DNA of 36,660 nucleotides from SZUA-186 sp041552135 (GTDB lineage Bacteria; Pseudomonadota; Gammaproteobacteria; UBA9214). Where the stretch lies: contig JBFELL010000006.1 in assembly GCA_041552135.1 (NCBI GenBank), positions 1-36,660 on the forward strand, written 5' to 3'. The position numbers and the translations under genes are program-made. A model generated the notes under the pieces. That model worked only from the letters and a program-made list of their open reading frames with translations, was not told the origin of the DNA and searched no databases. Below are positions 25,817 through 34,000 of this stretch, piece after piece (position 1 is the first letter of the stretch; every line of letters starts with the position of its first letter).

Positions 25817-25934
25817 GTACACTATCCCCGGAAACAGTTCATTTCAGTAACTGTATCCAAATCAATCAATTAAGAGTTTAAATGTCGCTGACATGCGGTT
25901 TTTTAATGACGGGCTTCTCACGTCAGGGGCGTGA

Positions 25935-25962
25935 TTTATACGCCTCTCTGGCCATTAGTCAA
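25935..25962 (-). promoter_or_regulatory. Sigma-70 promoter of dksA
   Basis: On the minus strand TTGACT (25962-25957) and TATAAA (25940-25935) are 16 bases apart, each hexamer matching consensus at five of six positions. The start would be near 25928, giving a leader of about 110 bases before dksA. The rest of the 241-base spacer up to the divergent CbbY-like gene shows no gene, and no plus-strand promoter was recognised. Confidence 0.7.
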
Positions 25963-26057
25963 GATTGAACCGTACGGTGCCGCCGTGGCGCAGCGGCGGG
26001 GGCGGACGTATTGATAACCGCTCGCCCGGCGGTGATTTCACAGGGAATTCGTACACT

Positions 26058-26837
26058 ATGAATACAGTACTCGAAGCGCTGTTGTTCGATGTCGACGGCA
26101 CGCTTGCCGATACCGAGGATTTTCACCGCCAGGCATTCAATGCGGCGTTTGCCGAAGCGGGCCTGGACTGGTCCTGGGACGAGGGTCTGTACAAGGCGCT
26201 GCTTGCCGTTACCGGTGGCAAGGAACGCATTCGTTACTACCTCGACAGTTACCTGCCGGAGGTCGATATGCCGGATGCCGACATAGCCGGGCTGCATGCA
26301 CGCAAGACCGGCTTTTATACCGACATGCTGGCGAACGGTCGCGTGGTGCTGCGACCGGGTGTCGAGCGCCTGATGCGGGAGGCACTGGAGGCAGGCTTGC
26401 GGCTGGGCATTGCAACCACCACCACGCCGGCCAATGTCACGGCCCTGCTGCAGCACAGTTTTTCCTCTGGCACCGATGGCTGGTTCGATGTGATTGCCGC
26501 GGGCGGCATCGTGCCGCGGAAGAAACCGGCGCCGGATATCTATTATCACGCCATGCAGCGCATGGCACTTGCGCCCGGGCAGTGCCTGGCGCTGGAGGAT
26601 TCGCTCAATGGCCTGCTTTCATCCACCGCGGCGGGACTGGTAACACTGGTTACCGTCAATCCGTACACCCGCGATCAGAACTTCGCCGGTGCGGCCGTGG
26701 TGCTCGACAGCCTGGGTGAGCCCGGTCAGCCGTGTCACCGGCTCTCGGGTACACCCGCACCCGGCGAGCTGGTCGATGTCGATTTTCTGCGCGAGTTGCA
26801 CGCGCGGCACGTGGCGAAGCAGCAGACCGTTTCATGA
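26058..26837 (+). CDS. CbbY-like HAD phosphatase
   Basis: This 259-residue HAD-superfamily hydrolase has the nucleophile motif LLFDVDGTLADTE (residues 8-20), a helical cap beginning DFHRQAFNAAF, the TGGKERI segment, the motif-II region IATTTTPANV, motif III lysines in RKKPAPDIY, and motif IV LEDSLNG. The cap motif and TGGKERI match CbbY. In photosynthetic and chemolithotrophic bacteria CbbY removes phosphate from xylulose-1,5-bisphosphate, a Rubisco inhibitor. No Rubisco genes are in the window, so the substrate is inferred. The last ~35 residues form a tail beyond the usual fold. ATG 26058 is the first start matching the family. Its stop overlaps the aminotransferase start (ATGA). Confidence 0.85.
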   Translation: MNTVLEALLFDVDGTLADTEDFHRQAFNAAFAEAGLDWSWDEGLYKALLAVTGGKERIRYYLDSYLPEVDMPDADIAGLHARKTGFYTDMLANGRVVLRPGVERLMREALEAGLRLGIATTTTPANVTALLQHSFSSGTDGWFDVIAAGGIVPRKKPAPDIYYHAMQRMALAPGQCLALEDSLNGLLSSTAAGLVTLVTVNPYTRDQNFAGAAVVLDSLGEPGQPCHRLSGTPAPGELVDVDFLRELHARHVAKQQTVS

Positions 26838-27994
26838 AACATCTTGCGGAACGCATGTCGTCCATCCAGCCGTTTCACGTCATGGCGTTGCTGGCACGTG
26901 CCCGGGAGCTGGAGGCGGCCGGGCGGTCCATCGTGCACATGGAGATCGGTGAACCGGATTTCGTGACGCCGCAGCCTGTGATCGATGCCGGTATGCGGGC
27001 GCTGGCCGAAGGGCGGACACACTACACCCCTGCGGCCGGGCTGCCGGCACTGCGTGAACGTATCGCGGCGTTCTACGCCGAGCGCTACGGCGTGGCGGTT
27101 GCAGCAGAGCGGATCGTGATCACGCCCGGTGCCTCGGCCGCCCTGCAGCTGGTCATGGCGGTGCTGGTCAATCCCGGTGACGCCGTGCTGATGGCGGACC
27201 CCGGCTACCCCTGCAACCGCAACTTCGTCTACCTGCTGAACGGCGAGCCGCTGGGCATAGCGGTCGATGCGACCACGCAGTATCAGCCGTCTGTGGCGCA
27301 GGTGCGCGATGCATGGCGCGACCCCGTCAGCGCACTGCTGGTGGCCTCGCCATCCAATCCGACCGGGACGTTGCTCGAGCCTGACGCCCTGCGGGCACTG
27401 CATGCCGAGGTGACGGCCCGTGGTGCCAGCCTGGTGGTCGACGAGATCTATCACGGGCTGACCTACGATGCGCCGGCTGAAACGGCGCTGTCGGTATCGG
27501 AAGACATCTTCGTCATCAACAGTTTCTCGAAATATTTCGGCATGACCGGCTGGCGCCTTGGCTGGCTGGTGGCGCCGCTGGATGTGGTGCCGGAAATCGA
27601 CAAGCTGGCGCAGAACCTGTTTCTTGCCGCGCCAACGCTGGCGCAACATGCGGCGCTGACGGCATTTGAACCGCAGAATATCGCCATCCTGGAGGAGCGG
27701 TGCGAGGCCTTCCGGCAGCGCCGTGACTACCTGCTGCCGGCATTGCGCGAGATCGGCTTCCATATTCCGACAGTACCGGGCGGTGCGTTCTATCTGTATG
27801 CTGACTGCAGCCGCCTGACGGATGACAGCTACCGCTTCTCGCAGCAGTTGCTGGAAGAGGCGGGTGTGGCGATCACGCCCGGCATCGACTTCGGCATCAA
27901 CAGGCCGGAGCAGCATGTCCGGTTTGCCTACACCACCTCGCTGGAGAACCTGGAGGAGGGGGTGCGACGGCTGCGGGAGTACCTGGCAAGGTAG
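26834..27994 (+). CDS. Class I/II PLP-dependent aminotransferase
   Basis: This 386-residue fold-type I aminotransferase is similar to aspartate aminotransferase relatives. The cofactor-binding residues are visible: Asn175 in SPSNPTGT, Asp203 and Tyr206 in VVDEIYHG, the Schiff-base Lys233 in NSFSKYFGMTGWRLGW, and the substrate-carboxylate Arg in the HVRFAY motif near the C-terminus. The N-terminal HMEIGEPDFVTP and HYTPAAGL are characteristic. Amino-acid specificity cannot be told by eye. It is translationally coupled to the CbbY-like gene by an ATGA overlap, so the two are one operon. The longer frame upstream is overlap with that gene. The 121 bases after it show no gene. Confidence 0.92.
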   Translation: MKHLAERMSSIQPFHVMALLARARELEAAGRSIVHMEIGEPDFVTPQPVIDAGMRALAEGRTHYTPAAGLPALRERIAAFYAERYGVAVAAERIVITPGASAALQLVMAVLVNPGDAVLMADPGYPCNRNFVYLLNGEPLGIAVDATTQYQPSVAQVRDAWRDPVSALLVASPSNPTGTLLEPDALRALHAEVTARGASLVVDEIYHGLTYDAPAETALSVSEDIFVINSFSKYFGMTGWRLGWLVAPLDVVPEIDKLAQNLFLAAPTLAQHAALTAFEPQNIAILEERCEAFRQRRDYLLPALREIGFHIPTVPGGAFYLYADCSRLTDDSYRFSQQLLEEAGVAITPGIDFGINRPEQHVRFAYTTSLENLEEGVRRLREYLAR

Positions 27995-28115
27995 CTCTGT
28001 GCGATGTCTGCAAATGTGCCGTGTAACACCCATCTTTTCCATGCGAGAAAAAGTTGCAGCGCAAATGGCTGAAGGCTTTATGAGAGTGAATGCAGGTTAT
28101 GCTGCCGGCAGTGCC

Positions 28116-28874
28116 TCAGGTATTGCCTTGAACAGGTTCGTCGCCGGCCTGCCGGTGCTCCCTGACCCACATGGCCGTGGCGCCGGCAACCGAGGCAGGC
28201 ATGGCGAGGAAATTGACCACCGGTATCAGGGTCATCAGCAGCGAGCCTCCACCAAACCCCCAGGACAGCAGGCGTCGACGGCGCAGGCGTTTGCGCTGTT
28301 CGGCGAAATGCAGCATGTGGTTCCCCATCGGGTAGTCGATGTATTCGACCGCCAGCATCCAGGCGCTGAACAGGGCCCAGAGGAACGGTGCTGCCAGGTT
28401 GATGCCGGGGATCAGGAACAGAATACCCAGCGGGATGGCGCGCAGGATGAAGTACAGCAGCTTGCGCAGCTCGGAGAACAGGCTGGGGACGATGTCCTTC
28501 AGCACGGCCTGCCAGCCGCCGACCTCGTCCAGTGACTGGCCGGTCAGGTACTTTTCCACGGCCTCGGCCAGCAGGCCATTGAAGGGTGCGGCAAGCAGGT
28601 TGGTCAGCAGCGAGAAGGTGTAGAAGACCAGCAGCACCACGGTCAGTGCGAACAGCGGCATCAGGAGGTAGCGCAGCCATTCCAGCCAGGACGGCAGGTA
28701 ACCCAGCAGCCAGTTCATCAGGACCTCCAGCCAGTAATAGCCGGCATAGATTGCCGTGGTGAACAGCAGCGTGCTGATCAGCAGCGGTATGGCGACATAG
28801 CGCCGCAGTCCGGGTGTGCGTATCAGGCGCAGACCCTCGCGCAGGTAGCCGAAGCCGTTAAGCAGGTCGTTCAT
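28116..28874 (-). CDS. cysZ: CysZ-type sulfate transporter
   Basis: This 252-residue inner-membrane protein of the CysZ/EI24 family provides sulfate for cysteine synthesis in enterics. The resemblance to E. coli CysZ is clear throughout: PGLRRYVAIPLLI near residue 21, the AAPFNGLLAEAVEKYLTG segment (about 96), LRAIPLGILFLIPGI, the FLWALFSAWMLAVEYIDYP helix, and the closing PVVNFLAMPASVAGATAMWV. About four hydrophobic spans are seen. ATG 28874 follows an AGGAA site. It is downstream of the FGGY kinase on the same strand but separated by 309 bases of repeats, so it is probably transcribed separately. Confidence 0.92.
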   Translation of the reverse strand: MNDLLNGFGYLREGLRLIRTPGLRRYVAIPLLISTLLFTTAIYAGYYWLEVLMNWLLGYLPSWLEWLRYLLMPLFALTVVLLVFYTFSLLTNLLAAPFNGLLAEAVEKYLTGQSLDEVGGWQAVLKDIVPSLFSELRKLLYFILRAIPLGILFLIPGINLAAPFLWALFSAWMLAVEYIDYPMGNHMLHFAEQRKRLRRRRLLSWGFGGGSLLMTLIPVVNFLAMPASVAGATAMWVREHRQAGDEPVQGNT

Positions 28875-28900
28875 GGATGATTCCTGGTTTCATTGAAACT

Positions 28901-29184
28901 TCACCGCAAAGACGCAAAGGGCGCAGAGTATATATAAATTTTAAAATACAACTCACCGCAAAGACGCAAAGGGCGCAAGGAAAATATTCAGATAAACCCA
29001 TTCTCGTCCCCATGCAGGCGTGGATCCATGAATTCGCTATTTCAATCAGGAACGGGTTCCAGCATTCGCGGGAATGACGGGGCTCTTTCATGGCTTGTTC
29101 TGGTCTTTGCGTCCCTTGCATCTTTGCGGTGAACTGATTATGAATTTTAAACGGCTTTCTCTGTGCCCTCTGCGTCTCTGCGGT
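28901..29184. repeat. CACCGCAAAGACGC repeat array, two copies facing two
   Basis: The 309-base spacer 28875-29183 has no gene and is mostly repeats. A 25-base unit with core CACCGCAAAGACGCAAAGG is identical at 28901-28925 and 28953-28977. Diverged inverted copies lie at 29105-29132 and 29159-29184; the second reaches the stop codon of the FGGY kinase. A different palindromic element (29003-29082) lies between the two pairs. Short AT-rich stretches (around 28928-28950 and 29138-29150, both containing AATTTTAAA) separate the copies. CACCGCAAAGACGC repeats are, from memory, frequent in genomes of environmental bacteria and have no assigned function. Confidence 0.9.
29003..29082. repeat. Degenerate dRS3-like palindromic element
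   Basis: The right end contains CATTCGCGGGAATGACGG (29063-29080). The left end, around 29003-29028, reads CGTCCCCATGCAGGCGTGG and looks like a decayed copy of the opposite arm. Paired ends of the type CGTCATTCCCGCG / CGCGGGAATGACG resemble the neisserial dRS3 family and similar elements in many beta- and gammaproteobacteria. It is nested inside the CACCGCAAAG array, so it probably inserted there. Confidence 0.6.
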
Positions 29185-30464
29185 TATATGATTTGTTCCA
29201 TTCCCTGTCTGGCCAGCAGGGCGGCACCGTAGGCCGCCTGCTGGTGTCTTGCGGCAACGACCGGGACGCCGAGGGCCGCCTGGCGGATGGCCTGCCAGCC
29301 GGCATTGCCGGCACCACCGCCGGTGGTGTGAACGCGGGCCGGGTAGGGCGCCCCCAGCTGCTCCAGCAGGCGGTAGCCGCGCTGTTCGATGGCCGCGATG
29401 CCCTCCAGGATGGCCTGGAAAAAAACCGCGTCCTCCGGGGGGCGCGGTTGCAGCCGTGGCGGCAGCGACGGGTTGTTCTCCGGAAAGCGTTCCCCCGCGG
29501 CCGGCAGGGGGTAGTAGTCCAGGCCGGTCGGGGAGGCTGGCTCGAGCTGGTCTGAGTAGGTGGCGATTTCCGCCGGACTGAAATACTGTTTCAGAACGGC
29601 GCCGCCGCTGTTGGAGGCCCCGCCCGCCAGCCACCGGTCACCGAGTCGATGGCTGTAGATGCCGTAGTGCGGCTCGAACACCGGCCGGTCGGTGTAGATC
29701 TTCAGTACCAGCGTGCTGCCCAGTGACGTGACTGCCTCGCCCGGTGCAGCGCCGGTGGCAAGAAAGGCGGCCGTGCTGTCGGTGGTGCCGCTGACAATGC
29801 GGGTCGCGCCGGTGAAGCCCCAGCGCCGGCACCATTCCCCGGCGAGGGTACCGATGGCCCGGCCTGGCGGCACGACCCCGGGCAGCAGCCGGCGGTTGAT
29901 GCCAAGCGCGTCCAGCCACTCCGGCCAGCGGCGTTCGACCGGATCGTAGCCGAGTTTCAGGGCATTGTTCTCGTCGGTCACGCCGTATTCGCCCGCCAGG
30001 CGTCCCAGCAGCCAGTCGGCCTGGTGCAGGACATGGCGTGCCTTTTCTGTCAGGCCGCCGGCCTGCAGGTGCAGCAGCTTGGCCAGTCCCGAACTGGCGC
30101 CGTGGGCACCGCTGGTCGCAGGCGCCGTGCCGGCAATGCGCACGGCCTCGGCCGTCGAGCGGGCATCGTTGTACATGAGTGCCGGGGCCAGCGGTGTCCC
30201 GTTCGCCTCGCAACACAGCAGGGTCGAGGAGGTACCGTCCAGGCTGATGGCGGCGATATCGGCGAGCGGGGTGGCCTGCGCGAGGTCGTCAAGCAGCCGG
30301 CACAGGCCCTGCCACCAGAGTTCGGCGTCCTGTTCGCGGCTGCCGGCATGGGCGAGGGGGACGGGCAGGGCGACCGCCGCTTCGGCGCAGATCCCGCCAT
30401 GGTCATCGATGACGCAGGCCCGGCAACCGGAGGTGCCGAAGTCGATGCCGAGGTAATGGTTCAT
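29184..30464 (-). CDS. FGGY-family sugar kinase, probably D-ribulose kinase
   Basis: This 426-residue FGGY carbohydrate kinase transfers phosphate from ATP to a sugar or polyol. It has the phosphate-binding GIDFGTSGCRACVID (residues 5-19), the DGTSSTLL segment, the SGTTDSTAAFLATGA motif, GSTLVLKIY, and the ATP-site HTTGGGAGNAGWQ near residue 385. It is shorter than xylulokinase or glycerol kinase (~490-500) and resembles the cyanobacterial/plant group shown to phosphorylate D-ribulose, which would feed ribulose-5-phosphate to the pentose or Calvin cycle. Exact substrate remains inference. There is no strong ribosome site before ATG 30464, and a GGGGACAG palindrome begins eight bases upstream of it. 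Confidence 0.83.
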   Translation of the reverse strand: MNHYLGIDFGTSGCRACVIDDHGGICAEAAVALPVPLAHAGSREQDAELWWQGLCRLLDDLAQATPLADIAAISLDGTSSTLLCCEANGTPLAPALMYNDARSTAEAVRIAGTAPATSGAHGASSGLAKLLHLQAGGLTEKARHVLHQADWLLGRLAGEYGVTDENNALKLGYDPVERRWPEWLDALGINRRLLPGVVPPGRAIGTLAGEWCRRWGFTGATRIVSGTTDSTAAFLATGAAPGEAVTSLGSTLVLKIYTDRPVFEPHYGIYSHRLGDRWLAGGASNSGGAVLKQYFSPAEIATYSDQLEPASPTGLDYYPLPAAGERFPENNPSLPPRLQPRPPEDAVFFQAILEGIAAIEQRGYRLLEQLGAPYPARVHTTGGGAGNAGWQAIRQAALGVPVVAARHQQAAYGAALLARQGMEQII

Positions 30465-30472
30465 CTCTGAAG

Positions 30473-30515
30473 GGGGACAGACCCCGGTTTTCTTGGAAAA
30501 CCGGGGGCTGTCCCC
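30473..30515. repeat. GGGGACAG palindrome between queF and the FGGY kinase
   Basis: The 20-base arms at 30473-30492 and 30496-30515 pair with one mismatch around TTG. The arm begins GGGGACAGACCCCGG. It is the same family as 15519-15560, with a slightly different inner stem. It fills most of the 64-base spacer and ends eight bases from the kinase ATG (minus strand), so in a queF-kinase readthrough RNA it would fold directly at the kinase translation start. Confidence 0.9.
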
Positions 30516-30528
30516 GTTTTGTGTTCTG

Positions 30529-30918
30529 CTAATTCAGATCCACGGCCGGTGCCGGCGACCAGCCGTCCTGGCGGTGCTCGACCACGACGTCGGTGTAGAC
30601 GCCGCCGCGGACGTTGAATTCCGCTCGCAACCGCAGGAAGCGCGGCTGGCAGGCGGCGACCAGATCGTCCAGGATGCGGTTGGTCACGGCCTCGTGGAAG
30701 GCGCCCTCGTCACGGAAAGACCAGACATAGAGCTTGAGGGACTTCAACTCCACGCACAGTCCATCCGGCACGTATTCAAGGTACAGGGTGGCGAAGTCGG
30801 GCTGGCCGGTCTTCGGACACAGGCAGGTGAATTCCGGCACACGGATGCGGATGGTGTAGTCGCGTTCCGGGGTCGGATTGGCGAACGTCTCGAGGTCCTT
30901 GCTGGGCTGGGTCGACAT
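30529..30918 (-). CDS. queF: NADPH-dependent preQ0 reductase QueF, short form
   Basis: QueF reduces the nitrile of 7-cyano-7-deazaguanine to preQ1 in queuosine synthesis. The protein has 129 residues, the single-domain (B. subtilis-like) form. The catalytic Cys34 and Asp41 lie in FTCLCPKTGQPDFA, and the QueF motif is ELKSLKLYVWSFRDEGAFHE. ATG 30918 is chosen because MSTQPSKDLETFANP is the family's usual N-terminus; a GTG at 30939 would add seven residues. Neither start has a good ribosome site. It is divergent from smc, with a 96-base shared promoter region. Most enteric bacteria carry the long two-domain QueF, so the short form is a useful lineage marker. Confidence 0.95.
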   Translation of the reverse strand: MSTQPSKDLETFANPTPERDYTIRIRVPEFTCLCPKTGQPDFATLYLEYVPDGLCVELKSLKLYVWSFRDEGAFHEAVTNRILDDLVAACQPRFLRLRAEFNVRGGVYTDVVVEHRQDGWSPAPAVDLN

Positions 30919-30976
30919 GGCGCTGAAGATACTCGACACAAGATGCTGTGCGCAAGCCGGCCCTGTTCACAAATAG

Positions 30977-31006
30977 TTGTATCGCAGCTAGCGTTTCGAG
31001 TACATT
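30977..31006 (+). promoter_or_regulatory. Candidate smc promoter, nearly leaderless
   Basis: TTGTAT (30977-30982) and TACATT (31001-31006) are 18 bases apart. The start would be about 31013, only one or two bases before the smc ATG at 31015, which also lacks a good ribosome site. This could mean leaderless initiation, or that the true promoter lies further upstream in queF. Confidence 0.4.
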
Positions 31007-31014
31007 AGCCGTCC

Positions 31015-34000
31015 ATGCGGCTCACCAAGATCAAGCTGGCAGGGTTCAAGTCCTTCGTAGATCCGACCACGATCTACATCCCCAGTAAACTCGTCGGCGT
31101 CGTCGGTCCAAACGGCTGCGGTAAATCGAATATTATCGATGCCGTGCGCTGGGTCATGGGCGAATCCTCCGCCAAGCACCTGCGCGGCGATTCCATGGCG
31201 GACGTCATCTTCAATGGTTCGACGGCGCGCAAGCCGGTCGGCCACGCCAGCATCGAACTCGCCTTCGATAACAGCGACGGCACTGTCACCGGCCAGTATG
31301 CCGGTTACAACGAAATTGCCATCCGCCGCCAGGTGTCCCGCGACGGCACGTCCACCTACTTCCTGAACGGCACCCGGTGCCGCCGCCGCGACATCACCGA
31401 TATCTTTCTCGGCACCGGCCTGGGGCCGCGCAGCTACTCCATCATCGAGCAGGGCATGATCTCCCGCCTGATCGAGGCAAAGCCCGAGGACCTGCGGGTA
31501 TTCCTCGAGGAGGCGGCCGGCATCTCCAAGTACAAGGAACGGCGCCGGGAGACCGAAAACCGCATCAAGCACACCCGCGAGAACCTCGACCGGCTGAATG
31601 ACCTGCTCGAGGAGATCGACAAGCAGCTCGACAAGCTGAAACGCCAGTCGCGTGCCGCCGAGCGCTACAAGGAACTCAAGGAAGAGGAGCGCCAGGTCAA
31701 GGCGGAACTTCTGGCCCTGCGCTACAGCGCGCTGCACGGGGACTGCAGTGGCCGTGAAAAGCAGATCCGCGAGCTGGAAATGGCCATGGAGGCCGGGCTG
31801 GCAGAGCAGCGCGCGATCGAGTCCGCACTGGAGAAGCTGCGCGAAGAGCTGACCGTGGCCAACGAGGCCTTCAATGGCGTGCAGGGCGACTACTACCGGC
31901 TCGGCGCCGACGTGGCGCGTATCGAGCAGGCGATCCAGCACAGCAAGGAATCGCGCCAGCAGCAGCAACAGGAACTGGCGCGCGCGGAGCAGACACTGGG
32001 GGAGATCGGCGAGCATATCGATCGCGATGACAAACGGCTGGAGCAGCTGGTGCAGGACATCGGCGCCATCGAGCCGGAGCTGCAGTCGATACAGGGGCAG
32101 GCGCAGGAGTCCGCCGCCGTGCTGCGGGCGGCCGAGCAGGCCATGCAGGACTGGCGCGAGGCGTGGGAGGAGTTCAACCGGCGCTCGGCCGAGCGCTCCC
32201 AGTCGGTGCAGGTCGAGCGCACCCGGCTGGACCACCTGGAACGCCACATGCAGCAGCTGGATGAACGGCTGCAGCGCATGGGCCAGGAACAGCAGAACCT
32301 GGAGAACAACGCCCCTGCCAACGAAGTCGACCGGCTGATCCAGCGCGCCTCCGAACAGGAGGAGCTGACCGCCGCCAAGCAGTCGCTGCTGATGGCCGCC
32401 GGCCAGCGTATCAGCGAGATCCGTTCCGGCATTGACCTGCGCGAACAGGAAACGGTCGCCCTGCAGAGCACGCATCATGACCTGCGCGGGCAGCTGGCAT
32501 CACTGCAAACCCTGCAGCAGGCCGCACTCGGCCAGCGCTCGGCGGCGGTTACCGGCTGGCTCGATGCCCAGGGGCTGACGGATGCGCCGCGCCTGGCACA
32601 GGAGATCGAGGTCGAGAGCGGCTGGGAGCATGCCGTGGAGACCGTACTCGGGTTGTACCTTGAGGCCGTCTGCGTTGACGGGTTCCAGAACGCCGAGCAG
32701 ATGCTCAGCGGTTTCGAGCAGGGCGCGGTAGCGCTGTTCGACACCCGCGCCGGGATCGTCGCCACGCCGGGCAATGGTGCCCTGACCCCGCTCACGGACA
32801 AGATCCGCTCGCCCTGGGCCATGGGGGCGCTGCTCGACAACGTGTATGCCGCGGATTCGCTCTCCGAGGCGCTGGCCAGGGCCCCTTCGCTGTCGGCGCG
32901 GGAGTCGGTCGTCACGCGCGACGGCATCTGGATGGGGCGGGGCTGGCTGCGGGTGGCCCGCGATGCCGACGAGAAGGCCGGCGTGCTGCAGCGTGAACGC
33001 GAGATCGGCCAGCTGCAGGAGGATATCGCTGCCCAGGCAGGCCAGCTCGACGCCCTGCGCGCGGATACCGCCGCGGCCCGCGATCAACTGGTGGCCGCCG
33101 AGCAGGAGCGCGACCGGTTGCAGAACGAATACAACGAGGCACATCGACGCGCCGGCGAACTGCAGGCCGAACTGGCTGCCTGCCGCTCCCGGCTGGAGCA
33201 TCACCAGAGCCGCAGCCAGGATGTGCTGATGGAAACCGAGGAGCTGCGCGTCCAGAGATCCAGGGAGGAGGAGGAATTCGGTACGGCACGGGCACGGCTT
33301 GACGAGGCGCTGGCCGGGATCGAGGCGCTTACGGCCGAGCGCGAGGAGCGCACCCGGCGCCAGCAGACCCTGACCGTGGAGCTGGACACGGCGCGAGAGC
33401 AGTCCCGCAGCGCCCAGCAGGCCATGCATGAACTGGCGCTGCGCGCCGAATCCCTGCGCACGGCCCGGGAGGCGACGGCGGAAAACCTGGAGCGCATGCG
33501 TGAGCAGACCCGGCAGCTGGCCGGTCGCCGCGACGAGCTGAGCGGCATCCTGTCCCATGGCGACACGCCCATCGCCGAGCTCGAGGCGCAGCTTGGCCAC
33601 CTGCTGACGCAGCGGGCAGAGGTCGAGGCCAGACTGGGTGAGGCGCGCAAGCGCGTCGAGGACATCGAGCACAGCGTGCGCGAGCAGGACCAGGACCGGG
33701 TCCGCAAGGAACGCGCCGTGGCCGGCCAGCGCGAGCAGGTCGAGCACGACCGCATGGCCTGGCAGGAGATCAAGGTGCGCAGCGACACCCTGCTGGAGCA
33801 GATCAACGAGTCCGGCTTTGACCATAACAAGCTGCTCGAGGAGCTGGAAGAGGGCGCCACGGTGGAGGCCTGGGCCGAGCAGGCCGAGACCCTGGAGCGG
33901 CGCATCCAGCGGCTCGGACCGATCAATCTCGCGGCGATCGATGAATTCGAGGAGGCGTCCGAGCGCAAGGTCTATCTGGATGCGCAGCATGCCGACCTCA

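Noticed and set aside
27995..28115. Small gene after the aminotransferase
   Set aside because: Short open stretches exist in this spacer, but none has a ribosome site, domain or hydrophobic pattern to support it.
28901..28977. Short CRISPR or tandem-repeat array
   Set aside because: There are only two direct copies, and the others are inverted and diverged; it fits a dispersed intergenic repeat instead.
28858..29634. 258-codon minus-strand frame spanning the cysZ-kinase spacer
   Set aside because: Its middle is translated from the CACCGCAAAG and dRS3-like repeats (giving the familiar repeat-derived string RHSRECWNPF) and its N-terminal part is out of frame with the real kinase; not a gene.
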